Positions 11,099 to 21,324 of a stretch of 64,000 bases of DNA are shown piece after piece. The notes under the pieces were generated by a model. It saw only the letters and a list, made by a program, of their open reading frames with translations, searched no databases and was not told the origin of the DNA. A program made the position numbers and the translations under genes. The DNA is from Micropterix aruncella (Eukaryota; Arthropoda; Insecta; Lepidoptera; Micropterigidae), in contig OX155967.1 of assembly GCA_944548615.1 (NCBI GenBank), positions 805,321 through 869,320 on the forward strand. Reading direction: 5' to 3'. The stretch's first letter is position 1, and every line of letters starts with the position of its first letter.

Positions 11099-12424
11099 AT
11101 GGAAAAGATGACAACTGAACTTGAAAAGTATAAAACTGCCAATGAAAAGCTTTTACACGAACATGACGAAAATTATCTCGAATTTGAAAGAGTTTGTAAA
11201 GAAAATATTTATCTAAAAAATACAATTGCTGAGCTGAAACGAAGCCTTGATGAAGAAAAATTATTAAACAAAAATATTAATATTAAGCTATTAGAATATG
11301 AAGAAGAAAGAAACGAATATAAAAACCTTCATGACTATATATGCAAATTGGAAAAAATTAACTCAGAACTAGAGAAAAAGGGAGAGTCTTACTGTTATTA
11401 CGATGATATGACATATTCCGACAACACCTTAAAAGAACATTCCGGATGTAACACCGACACTGAAGATGTAATTCAAGCAGCTAGCGGAAGCGTTTCTAAG
11501 CGCCAATTCTCAACATGTGCAATGTCCGGAAAAGACAAATCTAAATTATGTAACCTAAATCCTAACTCTTTTACTGTGGACAGAAGCAGTAAGGATTATT
11601 ATAAATCGTTGGACAAAATACTATGTCCTCAAGACGAAGTTGCAAATGCCGAAATCTTAATTGACGTTTTTCAACACAATCAAGACAACAAAGAAAAATG
11701 CAAGTTAAAGAAAAGGTCAGAGGCAACGAAAAAGAAAAAGCAGAAAAAAGCAGATAAGACTGAATTCAAAATCCCACCAATAAATAAATCAGGAACACAA
11801 ATAAGAGAGCGTAAAAAAAAGAAAGAAACAAAATCCGAAAAAAACAAGAATAGCAATGGAAGTAAACAAGTTATACTACTTTCTGACGAAAATGGAAAAT
11901 CGTGTGCATCTAAATTAGATTCCATATTATCAAAATCTTACCGACCCTTTGGTATAGTAGAACCAGGAGCACCTCATCCTCTACTAAAGGATATCAAATT
12001 GGGCTCTATAGCTGCTCTCGATAAAAAAGACTTCTGCGTGTTGACGGGTGGCATTCACTATAACTTTTTTCGTACCCCTGAATTAACCTCAGAGACTACT
12101 GAGAAAGTACAAACGAATTTGATCGCGCTGTTGAAATCATCATCACATACAAACACAATCATAACTTCAATTCCCTACAGACTCGATAATTCAAAGGCAA
12201 ATTACTCTATACGATCATTAAATAAAATGCTACACAATATCACGATGACGTATCCGCATGCGAAATTTATCTGGCTAACTGACCATCTCATCGAGAATGA
12301 TTATATTCAGAAAGGATCCTGTATAAACTCCAGTGGCAAATGGAAACTGTGCAGACTAATAAAAGATGCAATAATTGACAAAGCGCCTACCGTGACACAC
12401 ATTCAGTTTTTTCGAGAAAACTGA
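11099..12424 (+). CDS. LINE ORF1 protein: coiled coil plus degenerate esterase-like domain
   Basis: A 441-residue protein starting at an ATG in the context CCATATGGAA. Residues ~1-100 are rich in E, K and L in heptad-like spacing, predicting a coiled coil that would trimerise or bind RNA. Residues ~195-255 are strongly basic and probably nucleic-acid binding. From ~258, VILLSDENGKS followed by VLTGGIHYNF recalls blocks I and III of SGNH esterases found in ORF1 of CR1-type elements. The usual Ser (GDS) and Asn (GxND) contexts are changed, so catalytic activity is doubtful. ORF1 proteins package LINE RNA. No zinc knuckle was seen. The stop at 12422-12424 lies within the upstream extension of the ORF2 frame. 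Confidence 0.75.
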   Translation: MEKMTTELEKYKTANEKLLHEHDENYLEFERVCKENIYLKNTIAELKRSLDEEKLLNKNINIKLLEYEEERNEYKNLHDYICKLEKINSELEKKGESYCYYDDMTYSDNTLKEHSGCNTDTEDVIQAASGSVSKRQFSTCAMSGKDKSKLCNLNPNSFTVDRSSKDYYKSLDKILCPQDEVANAEILIDVFQHNQDNKEKCKLKKRSEATKKKKQKKADKTEFKIPPINKSGTQIRERKKKKETKSEKNKNSNGSKQVILLSDENGKSCASKLDSILSKSYRPFGIVEPGAPHPLLKDIKLGSIAALDKKDFCVLTGGIHYNFFRTPELTSETTEKVQTNLIALLKSSSHTNTIITSIPYRLDNSKANYSIRSLNKMLHNITMTYPHAKFIWLTDHLIENDYIQKGSCINSSGKWKLCRLIKDAIIDKAPTVTHIQFFREN

Positions 12425-12452
12425 CCCTCCCGATCTACATGTAAATAATAAC

Positions 12453-15377
12453 GTGAGTAAGCTTATACATAGAACATCGAATACAATCAGATCAGATAAC
12501 ATCCATAGTGGCACATCCAATAGAAGTAAAAGAACGCCAAATAAAAGTACCTTTAGTATATTTCACCTTAATGTGGAGGGCATTGATAAAAAGAGTCTTC
12601 AAATGGAAATCATTTCAGAAAAGTACGGAATAGACATAATCTGTTTAACAGAACACTGGTTGCATGATTACAATATCGATACATTACATATAAAAGATTT
12701 TAGACTTACGAGCTACTTTTGTCGACAAACACACATACGCGGTGGTTGCTGTATACTGACAAAGGAAACAGTTGAAGCAAAAAGTAGACCAGATATTGTG
12801 GACTTATCGGTTGAAAAAATCATTGAAATATCATGCATTGAGGTTAAAACAACTAGATACATCATTGTATGTATATATCGAAGCCCAAATAGCGATTTCA
12901 ACATATTCTTATGCCAAATGGACAAGATCTTAAGTATCATTAGCAAGCGCAAGGATGAAGCATTTGTTATTACCGGGGACTTCAACGTGGATTTATTGAA
13001 GCTATCATCGCAAGCAAACTCACTAAAAGATCTCTTTATGTCATATGGACTGCAGACGATGGTGGATTTTCCCACCAGAATCAACAAAACAACGGGCAGT
13101 GCGACTTGCATTGACAATATCTTCACTAATGTTTCAACAGACCATTCTTATATTCATAATGTCGTTATTACTTTTTCTGATCACAATGCACAGATATTAG
13201 AGACTTTATGTATTAAAAAAATGTCATATAAAGGGCATGTTTGGAAACGGCAGATAACTGATACAAATAAGGCTATATTTTATAAGCAAGTAGCAAGCGT
13301 GAAACTAGATTTAAACTCAGGGCCTGATAATGTTTTTACAAATTTCATTACAAAATTCAATCTTATTTTTGAGTCAAGTTTTCCAAAACGCCTGTGTACA
13401 TCTAAACAATGCAAGAAACCATCTTGGATCACACGTGGACTTCAAATATCACAAACTAAACTACAACTTCTACAAGATGTACTAAATCGCTACGAAAGCG
13501 GCTCCCTAAGATGCTACTACAATAAATATAAACAAGTTTACAGGATGACTGTTATATCCGCAAAGAGACTATCAATTAAAAATGAAATTCTTAATTCTAA
13601 AAACCAAAGTCGGACGACATGGGACATTATAAATAGAGAATGTAGGAACAAAACTACAAGAAACATCGAATCTATCGAATTACTACACAATCAGATAAAA
13701 TACACAAATCCACAGGAACTTACAAACATCTTTAATTACCACTTCATTAATACATGTGATATCATTATAGACACGGCGAAAAGTAATCCAAGTGTGAGTC
13801 TACCGGATAGTTTGCCTGCCTCATTACACCTCTATCCGATCACAGAGGGTGAACTTAGTGCGTGTTTTAAATCATTAAAATCCAAGTCGGCTACTGACAT
13901 ATGGGGCCACTCCATGAAATTAATCAAGGATATATCGCCAATAATTACGCCCATCCTATTACCGATTTTAAATAAATGCCTAAAGCAAGGCATTTTCCCC
14001 ACTGCTATGAAAACAGCAAAGGTTTTGCCGATATTTAAAAAAGGCAGTAAAACAGATATAAATAACTTTCGCCCTATATCTTTGTTGCCGTGTTTCTCAA
14101 AGGTCTTTGAGAAAATTATATTTAATAGAATAAATACTTTTTTAGATACTTTTAATGTTATTATAAGAAATCAATTCGGCTTCAGAAAGCATAAGTCGAC
14201 CACTATGGCAATTAGCGAGTTAGTAAAGCAAATTTTAGAATCACTTGACACATCTCAAAACCCCATAGCCGTTTTTTGCGATCTATCGAAGGCCTTCGAC
14301 TGTGTGAATCACCAGATTCTTCTAGATAAACTAGAGAGGTATGGTATCCGCGGTAGAGCTCATAGCCTGATCACATCATATCTAAATAGGAGATACCAAA
14401 TTGTGGAAATAAACAATGCTAAGTCATTGCCAAAATTAATTTCACGCGGGGTACCTCAGGGCTCTATACTTGGACCACTACTATTTATTATTTTTATTAA
14501 TGATATCGATAGGACAATTACGCCGCCAGTAAAGACGCTTCTATACGCCGATGACACCAGCTTCTTTTTTGAAAATAAAAACACCCAGGTCTTGGAAAAG
14601 CTGATAAACGAGCAGCTTCTTGTGGCTAACACTTGGTTTGAAAAAAATCAACTTTTCATAAACCCATCAAAAACGGTAGCGATGAAATTTTCAACTACTA
14701 AAAAGAGTGACAAAAATATTACGATTAAAATGGAATCAGAAAACATAAATATTGTCCGAAATACTAAATTCTTAGGGATCACTTTAGATGAAAATTTAAA
14801 CTGGAATCAACATATCGATAATTTGTGTGCAACTTTGTCATCGGCAGTCTATGCTATAAGAAAGGTGAAATTTCTGGCTGGCGAACGTGCAGCGATCAGT
14901 GTGTATCACTCCTGCTTCCATTCAAAGATGTCTTATGCGATACTACTATGGGGTAATGCAACCGATACCCATCGCATTTTTGTGCTACAAAAGCAAGCCG
15001 TTAGGACAATTTTTGGTGTAAGCAGAGAAACACATTGCGCCCCTTTTTTTATTAAAGCTGGTATCCTTACCATGTCGTCTATGTACATATATCAGTGCCT
15101 TTTATACGCCAAAGAGAATATTTTAAATTGCGAGCTTCACTCCACTCGGCATAGCCATAATACGCGACATAAGAACAATGTGTTATTGCCTAAAGTACGC
15201 TTGACTAAATATCAAAAAACATTTTTATATATAAGTTTTAAATTGTTCAATGCTTTGCCATCATCAACGAAAAGACTTGAGATGGCAGCATATAAAATCT
15301 GCTTGAAAAATCAGTTAGTCAAACATGCCCTTTACAAACTGGACGACTTTTATGATATTGCTTCCACAATTGCTTGA
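12453..15377 (+). CDS. LINE ORF2: endonuclease and reverse transcriptase
   Basis: About 970 residues. The N-terminal apurinic-like endonuclease has HLNVEG near residue 38, LTEHW near 65, CIYRSPNS, GDFNVD, CIDNIFTN and FSDHNA, covering the expected catalytic set. The reverse transcriptase follows, with VLPIFKKGSK, NFRPISLLP, FCDLSKAFDCVNH, GVPQGSILGPLLF and the catalytic LLYADDT. The C-terminal region contains GITLDENLNWNQH and SYAILLWGN. The enzyme nicks target DNA and primes reverse transcription there. The frame opens at 12396 without an ATG before the endonuclease; I use the GTG at 12453 only as a marker, and translation may need frameshifting or reinitiation from ORF1. There are no internal stops. 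It belongs to the Jockey/CR1 group; the exact clade was not determined. Confidence 0.88.
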   Translation: MSKLIHRTSNTIRSDNIHSGTSNRSKRTPNKSTFSIFHLNVEGIDKKSLQMEIISEKYGIDIICLTEHWLHDYNIDTLHIKDFRLTSYFCRQTHIRGGCCILTKETVEAKSRPDIVDLSVEKIIEISCIEVKTTRYIIVCIYRSPNSDFNIFLCQMDKILSIISKRKDEAFVITGDFNVDLLKLSSQANSLKDLFMSYGLQTMVDFPTRINKTTGSATCIDNIFTNVSTDHSYIHNVVITFSDHNAQILETLCIKKMSYKGHVWKRQITDTNKAIFYKQVASVKLDLNSGPDNVFTNFITKFNLIFESSFPKRLCTSKQCKKPSWITRGLQISQTKLQLLQDVLNRYESGSLRCYYNKYKQVYRMTVISAKRLSIKNEILNSKNQSRTTWDIINRECRNKTTRNIESIELLHNQIKYTNPQELTNIFNYHFINTCDIIIDTAKSNPSVSLPDSLPASLHLYPITEGELSACFKSLKSKSATDIWGHSMKLIKDISPIITPILLPILNKCLKQGIFPTAMKTAKVLPIFKKGSKTDINNFRPISLLPCFSKVFEKIIFNRINTFLDTFNVIIRNQFGFRKHKSTTMAISELVKQILESLDTSQNPIAVFCDLSKAFDCVNHQILLDKLERYGIRGRAHSLITSYLNRRYQIVEINNAKSLPKLISRGVPQGSILGPLLFIIFINDIDRTITPPVKTLLYADDTSFFFENKNTQVLEKLINEQLLVANTWFEKNQLFINPSKTVAMKFSTTKKSDKNITIKMESENINIVRNTKFLGITLDENLNWNQHIDNLCATLSSAVYAIRKVKFLAGERAAISVYHSCFHSKMSYAILLWGNATDTHRIFVLQKQAVRTIFGVSRETHCAPFFIKAGILTMSSMYIYQCLLYAKENILNCELHSTRHSHNTRHKNNVLLPKVRLTKYQKTFLYISFKLFNALPSSTKRLEMAAYKICLKNQLVKHALYKLDDFYDIASTIA

Positions 15378-15769
15378 TTATAAATATCCATATTATGACT
15401 ATACTTTCGAACTAAGTTTTAGATTTTATTGACATTGTTTTCAATTACGCATGTTTCAGAATTTTTCTTTTTATGGTATTGATTATTATTTGTTTGATTA
15501 TTGATTATTTTGTAAATTTGACTATTTTTAAGTACCTAATCACCTCTGATTACAATTCTTTTTTTCCTTTTAATTAATCAAAGCGGTTTTATCATCCGGT
15601 AAATTATGATTGTAAAATTTGACATGTTCCTCAGTATTGTGAAATGCTTTTATGGAATGAATAAATGATGATGATGATGATGATGATGAGAAACTAGTAA
15701 CACTAATTTGCATATTGTAATCGTAGCCCATGGTTAAAATACTACTATGTTAAATCTTGAAATTCAAAC

Positions 15770-16298
15770 ATGTATCCCTTACTTTCCCATGTCAGTTTTA
15801 TATCGACGCAGACTCCATTATTTTCCAAAAAATATAGTTATTTAGATGATAATATTAAGAAATCCATTAAGACAAAGAACTATTACAATACATTTTTATC
15901 ATGCAATAATAAGAAAGCTTATTCTATAACGAAGCTGCAGTTTAAAACAATTAATAATAGAGATCCGACTTCAGAACAATCAAAGAATCCTGTCAATAAT
16001 CATAAACAAAATGCTAGCAGAAATACCATTGATTTTTACTTTAAACATAGAAAACAGGAGCAGCAGCAAAAAAGTTGTCAAGTGCACCAGCAAAATTATA
16101 TCCCTCGAACCACCGAAAGGAACTATCGAATATTACTTTTTTTTAAAAATGAGCTTCGAAAGGTCCTCAAATGTTGAAAATCCAGGAAATCTCACACAAT
16201 ATTCCTTTTATAGAAAAGTAAAAAAAGCACGTACTTTCAAAGTAAACTACAATACAGAAAATGTAATAAAACGCGGTCGAACAAGGAAAACCGCGTGA
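15770..16298 (+). other. Overlapping open frames, no recognised product
   Basis: Two overlapping frames of 135 and 95 codons are rich in Lys, Asn and Gln and match no family I recognise. The DNA is AT-rich and the composition resembles ordinary AT-rich translation, so a real gene is unlikely. Confidence 0.15.
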
Positions 16299-16390
16299 AA
16301 CCGCATCAAAATCCGTTGAGTGGTTTAAAAGAAAAAGACACATAAATAAATATCGACTTCATTTTATACTATGTAATGATAGTTCATTCT

Positions 16391-16448
16391 GGGTTCGGCA
16401 GTCCACGTTTCCCGAGTAGGGTTCGACAGTCCACGTTCCCGAGTAGCA
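16391..16448. repeat. Direct repeat, two ~27-bp units
   Basis: Two adjacent copies of a unit containing CAGTCCACGTT and CCCGAGTAG, differing by a few bases. Confidence 0.7.
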
Positions 16449-16710
16449 TACGAGCCCCTTCCCGACTAACGCGCGATCCATTAACTTTTCACGTCCCTAG
16501 GTGTAGCCCGAATTATGGTGCCGATTAGTTATTGCCACGTGCTTTGCATGCATACAATGTGGGCTTTAACGAAATTGACCTATTTATTCACGATAGTAGT
16601 CGGCCCTTTGTTAAAGAGGTCCGTAAAAAGCTGGAGATCAAATCAGATTGAATTGAGTTAGCATCCATATTCCTAAATTCACTCACATGCACATACCACC
16701 CTACAGATAA

Positions 16711-16740
<30 letters not shown>
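16711..16740. repeat. (CA)n microsatellite
   Basis: About thirteen AC units in an otherwise AT-rich stretch. Confidence 0.9.
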
Positions 16741-16742
<2 letters not shown>

Positions 16743-17061
16743 GCTCTCTATAATTCAAACACCCATAAACCAACACCCAAATACACACACTTAGCGACCT
16801 TTTTTCTGATTTATTCGTACTCGTATTATGTTGCATATTTTTGAAATCCTTTTAAATATATTGTAAAAAACCTAAAACATCATAGGCTTTGCTATCGTTA
16901 TATATTTTTCTATATTTTATTATCATGCTATGCTGTATGTTTATAAAAAAAAATATTAAAATGATCTGTGATAGATGCCCAGATCATTCCTTCACTATGC
17001 AAGCTAGTTGCCCCAAGGCAAGAAACAAAATAGGTAGCTATGTTTTATAATGAGTTCTTAA

Positions 17062-19274
17062 CCCGTATGTGCTCACTGCTCCAATTTTAAAACGTTTCTT
17101 ATTTTACCATTTTTGATATTCAAAAATCATTTATTTATTTTTTAAAACAATTATATCGCTTATTTACAATACGGGCAACACACGTTACATAAAAACAAGA
17201 GGACTTGGCAACATTTCATAGGTCATTTCAATAGATAAAAAGTGTAATTATTGAAAGTTATGATGTCGCGCAATAAATCGTAAATTTTTATCAAATAATT
17301 TATTAGTAGATCTATGTAAGGTGGTTTATTTTATTGTTTTATTTATTATCAATGTGTTTTTCGTAATTAAAATCAATAGATCTTTGAAGCATAGATTTAT
17401 CGAGCTATTATTTGCAACGCCCCATTATTGGGGCGGTGAGCACGAGCTCCCATGTCAATTTCAAACTTCATGTATTAGGCTTCTTGACTTATTTACAGTG
17501 TTTATAACATGTTATGTTATGTTATGCTTACTTTATTGTAATACATGTTATATTTATACCTTACATGTTATATTTATTCAAACCTGTGGCATGGTTTGAA
17601 TTATTCTACAACGAAGAAATTATTGATTTGTTTGTTGAAAATTCGAATAAGTATGCTATTTTTGAAGGAAAAAGGCTTGGCGTTACAAAAGAAGAGATCC
17701 GCCCTGTACTTGCAATATTTTTGCTGCGTGGATATAACGTTCAGGCTAGAAATCGTATGTACTGGGATACCGGAATTGACACTTACCATCCTGGCGTAGC
17801 TAATGCCATATCACGGTCAAGATTTGAACAAATACTTCGATTTATGCATGTATGTGATAACGCAGCATTAGACGTTAAAGGTAAGTTCACTGAAGTGGAA
17901 CCTTTATGGTATAAACTGAACCAAAAATGGTTGAATTATTGGCCTCAGTACAGTGAAGTTAGCATGACGAATCGATGATACCATATTATGGACATCATAG
18001 TACAAAACAGCACATTCATGGCAAGCCGATACGTTTCGGATTCAAATGTTGGTGTATGGCTACACGCCTGGGATACCTTATGCAAAGCATACCTTATCAA
18101 GGGGCTAGCACAGGCAATACTAATCCTGATCTAGGTGTTGGAGGATCTGTTGTTACGACCTTGGTTGCCGAATTACCTGCAGGTTTTACAGTGCACGTTT
18201 ACATGAATATTTTTTTTACGTCTTATAGATTGCTTACAGCTTTGAAGGAATCTGGCCATCAAGGGACTGGTACAATTCGAGCCAATCGAGTAGGAAATGC
18301 ACCGTTGAGGGCAGTGCCAAAAATGATAAAAGACAAAAGCGGTAGCTACCATCAACTTACACATGAAAAATCAGGCGTGACTGATTCGCTACAATGATAA
18401 CAGTGTATTTACCGCGGCATCAACTTGTGAAGGTGTTACACCCATGGAATCTGCTCAGCGTTGGTCAAGCAGCGAAAAGAAGAAAGTGTCTATTCAACAG
18501 CCTGTCTGTGTATAGATGTACAATAAATACATGGGCGGGGTTGATCGCCTAGATCAAAATATAGGCTGCTATCGTATCAGCATCAATAAAAAAATGGTAC
18601 TGGCAACGTTTGATGTGGTTTTTGAATGCATCGATGAACAACGCATTTCAGTTGTACAGACTTTCACCAGCTGGGCAAGAAAAGGCTCATCTTGATTTTT
18701 TAACTTTCATCGGGACAGTGGTCACAACGTATCTGCGAAAGTATGCATCGGTTTGCTCCATAGGCCACCCACTAAAGCCAGCTCCACGAAAAAGGAGGAT
18801 TCCAGATGAGGTTCGTCTGGATGGGGTTGATCACATTATTATTTCCAGCGATACTCAGATACGTTGTGGCCAATTCCATATAAATACTACAAAAAAATGT
18901 CGAAAATGTAATGTCGGTTGCCATTCGAACTGTTTCGAAACTTTTCATTTATAAAATGATATTTTTTATGTTCATTGTAATATGTTTTATGTTGTCAAGT
19001 AAAGAGTAAATACATAAATGTTAAATAAAATTCTGCAAATGAGTAAAATTTTTTACCTAACCCTCTAGTATAACCAGAACAGAACAAACTCGGAAAGTAT
19101 ATTTCGCGTGGCGGGCCGTGCTTAGCGCCCCAAAAATGGGGCAGTCAAAATTTCCAAAATCCTGCATTCATCATCAACAATTTTTATAAAACACATTTCT
19201 TGTTGATGTTTTGGCCTATAATAATACAAAAAAACTGCTGGTTTGTCAAAAAAAAAAACTTGAGCATTTACGGG
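17062..19274 (+). mobile_element. piggyBac-family transposon, decayed, ends intact
   Basis: The element is flanked by TTAA at 17058-17061 and 19275-19278, the piggyBac target duplication. Its ends are inverted repeats: CCCGTATGTGCTCA on the left (17062-17075) and TGAGCATTTACGGG on the right (19261-19274), matching at 12 of 14 positions. Subterminal GCCCCATTATTGGGGC near 17419 and GCCCCAAAAATGGGGC near 19125 form a second, inner matching pair. The internal transposase is broken, so it could only be moved in trans. Length is 2213 bp. Confidence 0.88.
17583..18956 (+). pseudogene. piggyBac transposase pseudogene
   Basis: Successive frames match the DDE_Tnp_1_7 family. WFELFYNEEIIDLFVENSNKYA lies near the N-terminal end, and RSRFEQILRFMHVCDN at ~17816-17862. 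DESMIPYYG at about 17967 carries the first catalytic Asp; a frameshift precedes it. At 18205, MNIFFTS replaces the usual Asp of this motif with Asn, removing the second catalytic residue. YMGGVDRLDQN near 18530 carries the third. The C-terminal cysteine-rich finger (CRKCNVGCHSNCFETFH) ends at 18953. At least four frameshifts or stops interrupt it. The family catalyses precise TTAA cut-and-paste; this copy is inactive. Confidence 0.88.
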
Positions 19275-19279
19275 TTAAA

Positions 19280-20195
19280 ATCTAATTACAACTTTACACG
19301 CTTTACCCGCGGATTTCATTATTTTTCTGTTTTCAGTTAAGCAAGAGGTTGTTGTATTTTTACATATGCCTGAGGGGCGATGAGCAGTATTTGTTTAATT
19401 ATTGTATTAATGCAAATATAAATTTAGTATATATACAAATATACAATATGACAACTTAGGTACTATGCACAAAAATATTTTAAACATTGAATCAATACCA
19501 GAAAATTTATACATCGCATAGTCCAGTAGCAACATAATTAAGCTGGGACCTGTTTTAAGGTAAACATTTAATTTTGTATGTGCTTGCTCAATCTGTGTTT
19601 ATAAAAAATGACATATATCCTTTCGTCAATGAATTTGCTACTATTATATTGAAGAAATATACTAGTCATAAATCATTTATAAATAAAAAAATTAAATGCA
19701 AAAAATATATTAAAAATAAATAAATACTTAAAAATTAGGAGTGGAAAATTAAAAGGTCAGCGAATAAAGTCAAATCAGAATAAATTATTATTTTTAAAAT
19801 AAAATATTATAATTCGAAAAATACAAAGATATAAATAAAATAATAATCCTGCTTTTTACTATGATAAATAAAGAAAAAATAAAACAAATTACATCTTAAT
19901 TTAAAGTAAAATAAGACACGAAAAATAAATAATATAATATATAATACAAAACTCAAATTATTGAAATGGCCAGATTAGATTATAATGTCCAATATTTTTA
20001 AAATTCCTTCATATGCGATAAAGGAAGATATATGATTATGCATATTTCCGGGATGTAGTTATTCATATTTGTCTGTCGCAGTATTTAATGTCGATAGGAT
20101 ATTATTATGCAAAATATAAGTAGGACAATTTTGAAAATAATATAAGATTTTAACAAAAAAAAACCGGATCCATTTTTTTATATGTGCAGCAGCCA
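19280..20195. other. AT-rich stretch without supported gene
   Basis: Very AT-rich sequence with no coding similarity or terminal repeats that I could recognise. Confidence 0.5.
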
Positions 20196-20202
20196 TGTCA
20201 TG

Positions 20203-20425
20203 GTAAAACTTAGAACGGGTTATCATAAATTATTGCATATACAAAATTGCGTATCTGTGCTGTTGCCTGTTAAGAAGTTCCCTTGTTGGAAGCCAACCCT
20301 GGGTGATGCAGTCCTGTCTTACTGAAACTTAGAACGGGCTGTCGTAATTGAATGCATATACAAAATTTCGTGTCTGTGCTGTTGACCGTTGAGGAGTACC
20401 CTCGTCGGGAGCCAATCCTGGGTGT
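20203..20425 (+). repeat. Diverged tandem duplication, ~120-bp period
   Basis: Two consecutive units share AAACTTAGAACGGG, GCATATACAAAATT, TCTGTGCTGTTG and GAGCCAATCCTGGGTG-like blocks and differ at roughly a fifth of positions. They immediately precede a Rep-A copy, so they may be part of a longer version of that family or a separate satellite-like unit. Confidence 0.65.
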
Positions 20426-20432
20426 AGAGTTT

Positions 20433-20657
20433 GAGAGTTAATGGGCCCTTGCTGAGTTGGCTACGAAGACCCATTCTATTCAGGGTTGGTCACACTCACG
20501 GGTCAACACCTATCCGACGGCCTCTACGCATGAAGTGCGAGCCTAGGTAGGACTCTGGCCTTATGGTCAGTTTCCCCTGGGAATCAAACTTCTGGCGCTC
20601 CTAGACGATCTGCGCACCGTGCGGCGTAATCCAATCGACTGTGCACTCTGACTAACA
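20433..20657 (+). mobile_element. Rep-A copy 2, 5' part (interrupted)
   Basis: The unit starts GAGAGTTAATGGGCCC and continues to CTCTGACTAACA at 20657, where a reverse-oriented Rep-A copy is inserted; it resumes at 21325. Near its start TTGCTGAGTTGG (20449-20460) fits a pol III A box, and GGGTCAACACC (20500-20510) fits a B box with one mismatch, 39 bases apart. This suggests a tRNA-derived SINE head, although the A box is less clear in the other copies. Confidence 0.7.
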
Positions 20658-21324
20658 TCTTGCGGTGTCAACTACAACGGGCGAGCCCGTCACCACAGGA
20701 CGTTTTAACGATTAGTCGTTCTGTCGCCCTGCAGTGAACGTAGAAGACTTTGGACAGTACAATCCTACGTCCAGCTACGTCACAACCCGTGAGAGTCCAA
20801 CGCCTTACCGCGAGTGAGCCAGGAATAAACCCGGCGGGCTCGAGATACTCGCGCCCTCACTTCCAATTCTGACCAGATTTCTCCGGTCTCTCTATTGGTT
20901 CCGAGTTCGAGGTCGCTTGCGCGGTCCTCTCCCTTACGAAGCGGTGAAACGGAGTGCACCGAATCTATCGCGGACCAAGGCGTCCTTTGCCCGACTCTGA
21001 ACCGGGATCGGATGGCCAATGGTCATTTCAAGAGCAGTCGCCGTAAGGTAAACAACTACCCCCGCTCTATAGGAAACAATACAGTTCCCAGACTCCCCCG
21101 ATTGTTAGTCGGAGAGCACAATCGATTGGCTTGCGCCGCTCGGTGCACAGACCGTCCAGGAGCGCCAGAGGATTGATTCCCAGGGGAGACTGGTTGACCC
21201 AGTGTCCTACCCAGGCTCGCACCCCATGCGTGGAGGCCATCGGATGGGTGTTGACCCGTGAGTGTGACCGACCCTGAACACATGGGTCATTGTGGCCACC
21301 TCATCATGGGCCCATTAGCTCCCA
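20658..21324 (-). mobile_element. Rep-A copy 3, full length, nested in copy 2
   Basis: This 667-bp reverse-strand copy is flanked by a perfect 13-bp duplication, ACTCTGACTAACA, at 20645-20657 and 21325-21337. On its own strand it starts TTGGGAGCTAATGGGCCC and ends GTTGTAGTTGACACCGCAAG. Because it sits inside another copy of the same family, both boundaries and the duplication are unambiguous. A 13-bp duplication fits target-primed reverse transcription rather than a cut-and-paste transposon. Confidence 0.85.

Larger units (their letters stand above)
10455..15692 (+). mobile_element. Full-length-looking LINE, Jockey/CR1 group
   Basis: The unit comprises a 5' region, ORF1 at 11099-12424, ORF2 at 12453-15377, a ~290-base AT-rich 3' UTR and an (ATG)n tail at 15666-15689. 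Both ORFs are free of stops and frameshifts, so the copy may be recent and even competent. The 5' boundary is uncertain: I place it just after the Rep-A copy ending at 10450. No convincing target duplication was found. The tail of a short repeat rather than poly(A) is typical of CR1-related clades. Confidence 0.75.

Noticed and set aside
12713..13126. 137-codon minus-strand frame inside LINE ORF2
   Set aside because: It is antisense to the conserved endonuclease domain and shows no independent similarity.
10455..15692. Target-site duplication for the intact LINE
   Set aside because: Short shared words (GAAACT near 10465 and 15690) are too short and the 5' end too uncertain to claim a duplication.
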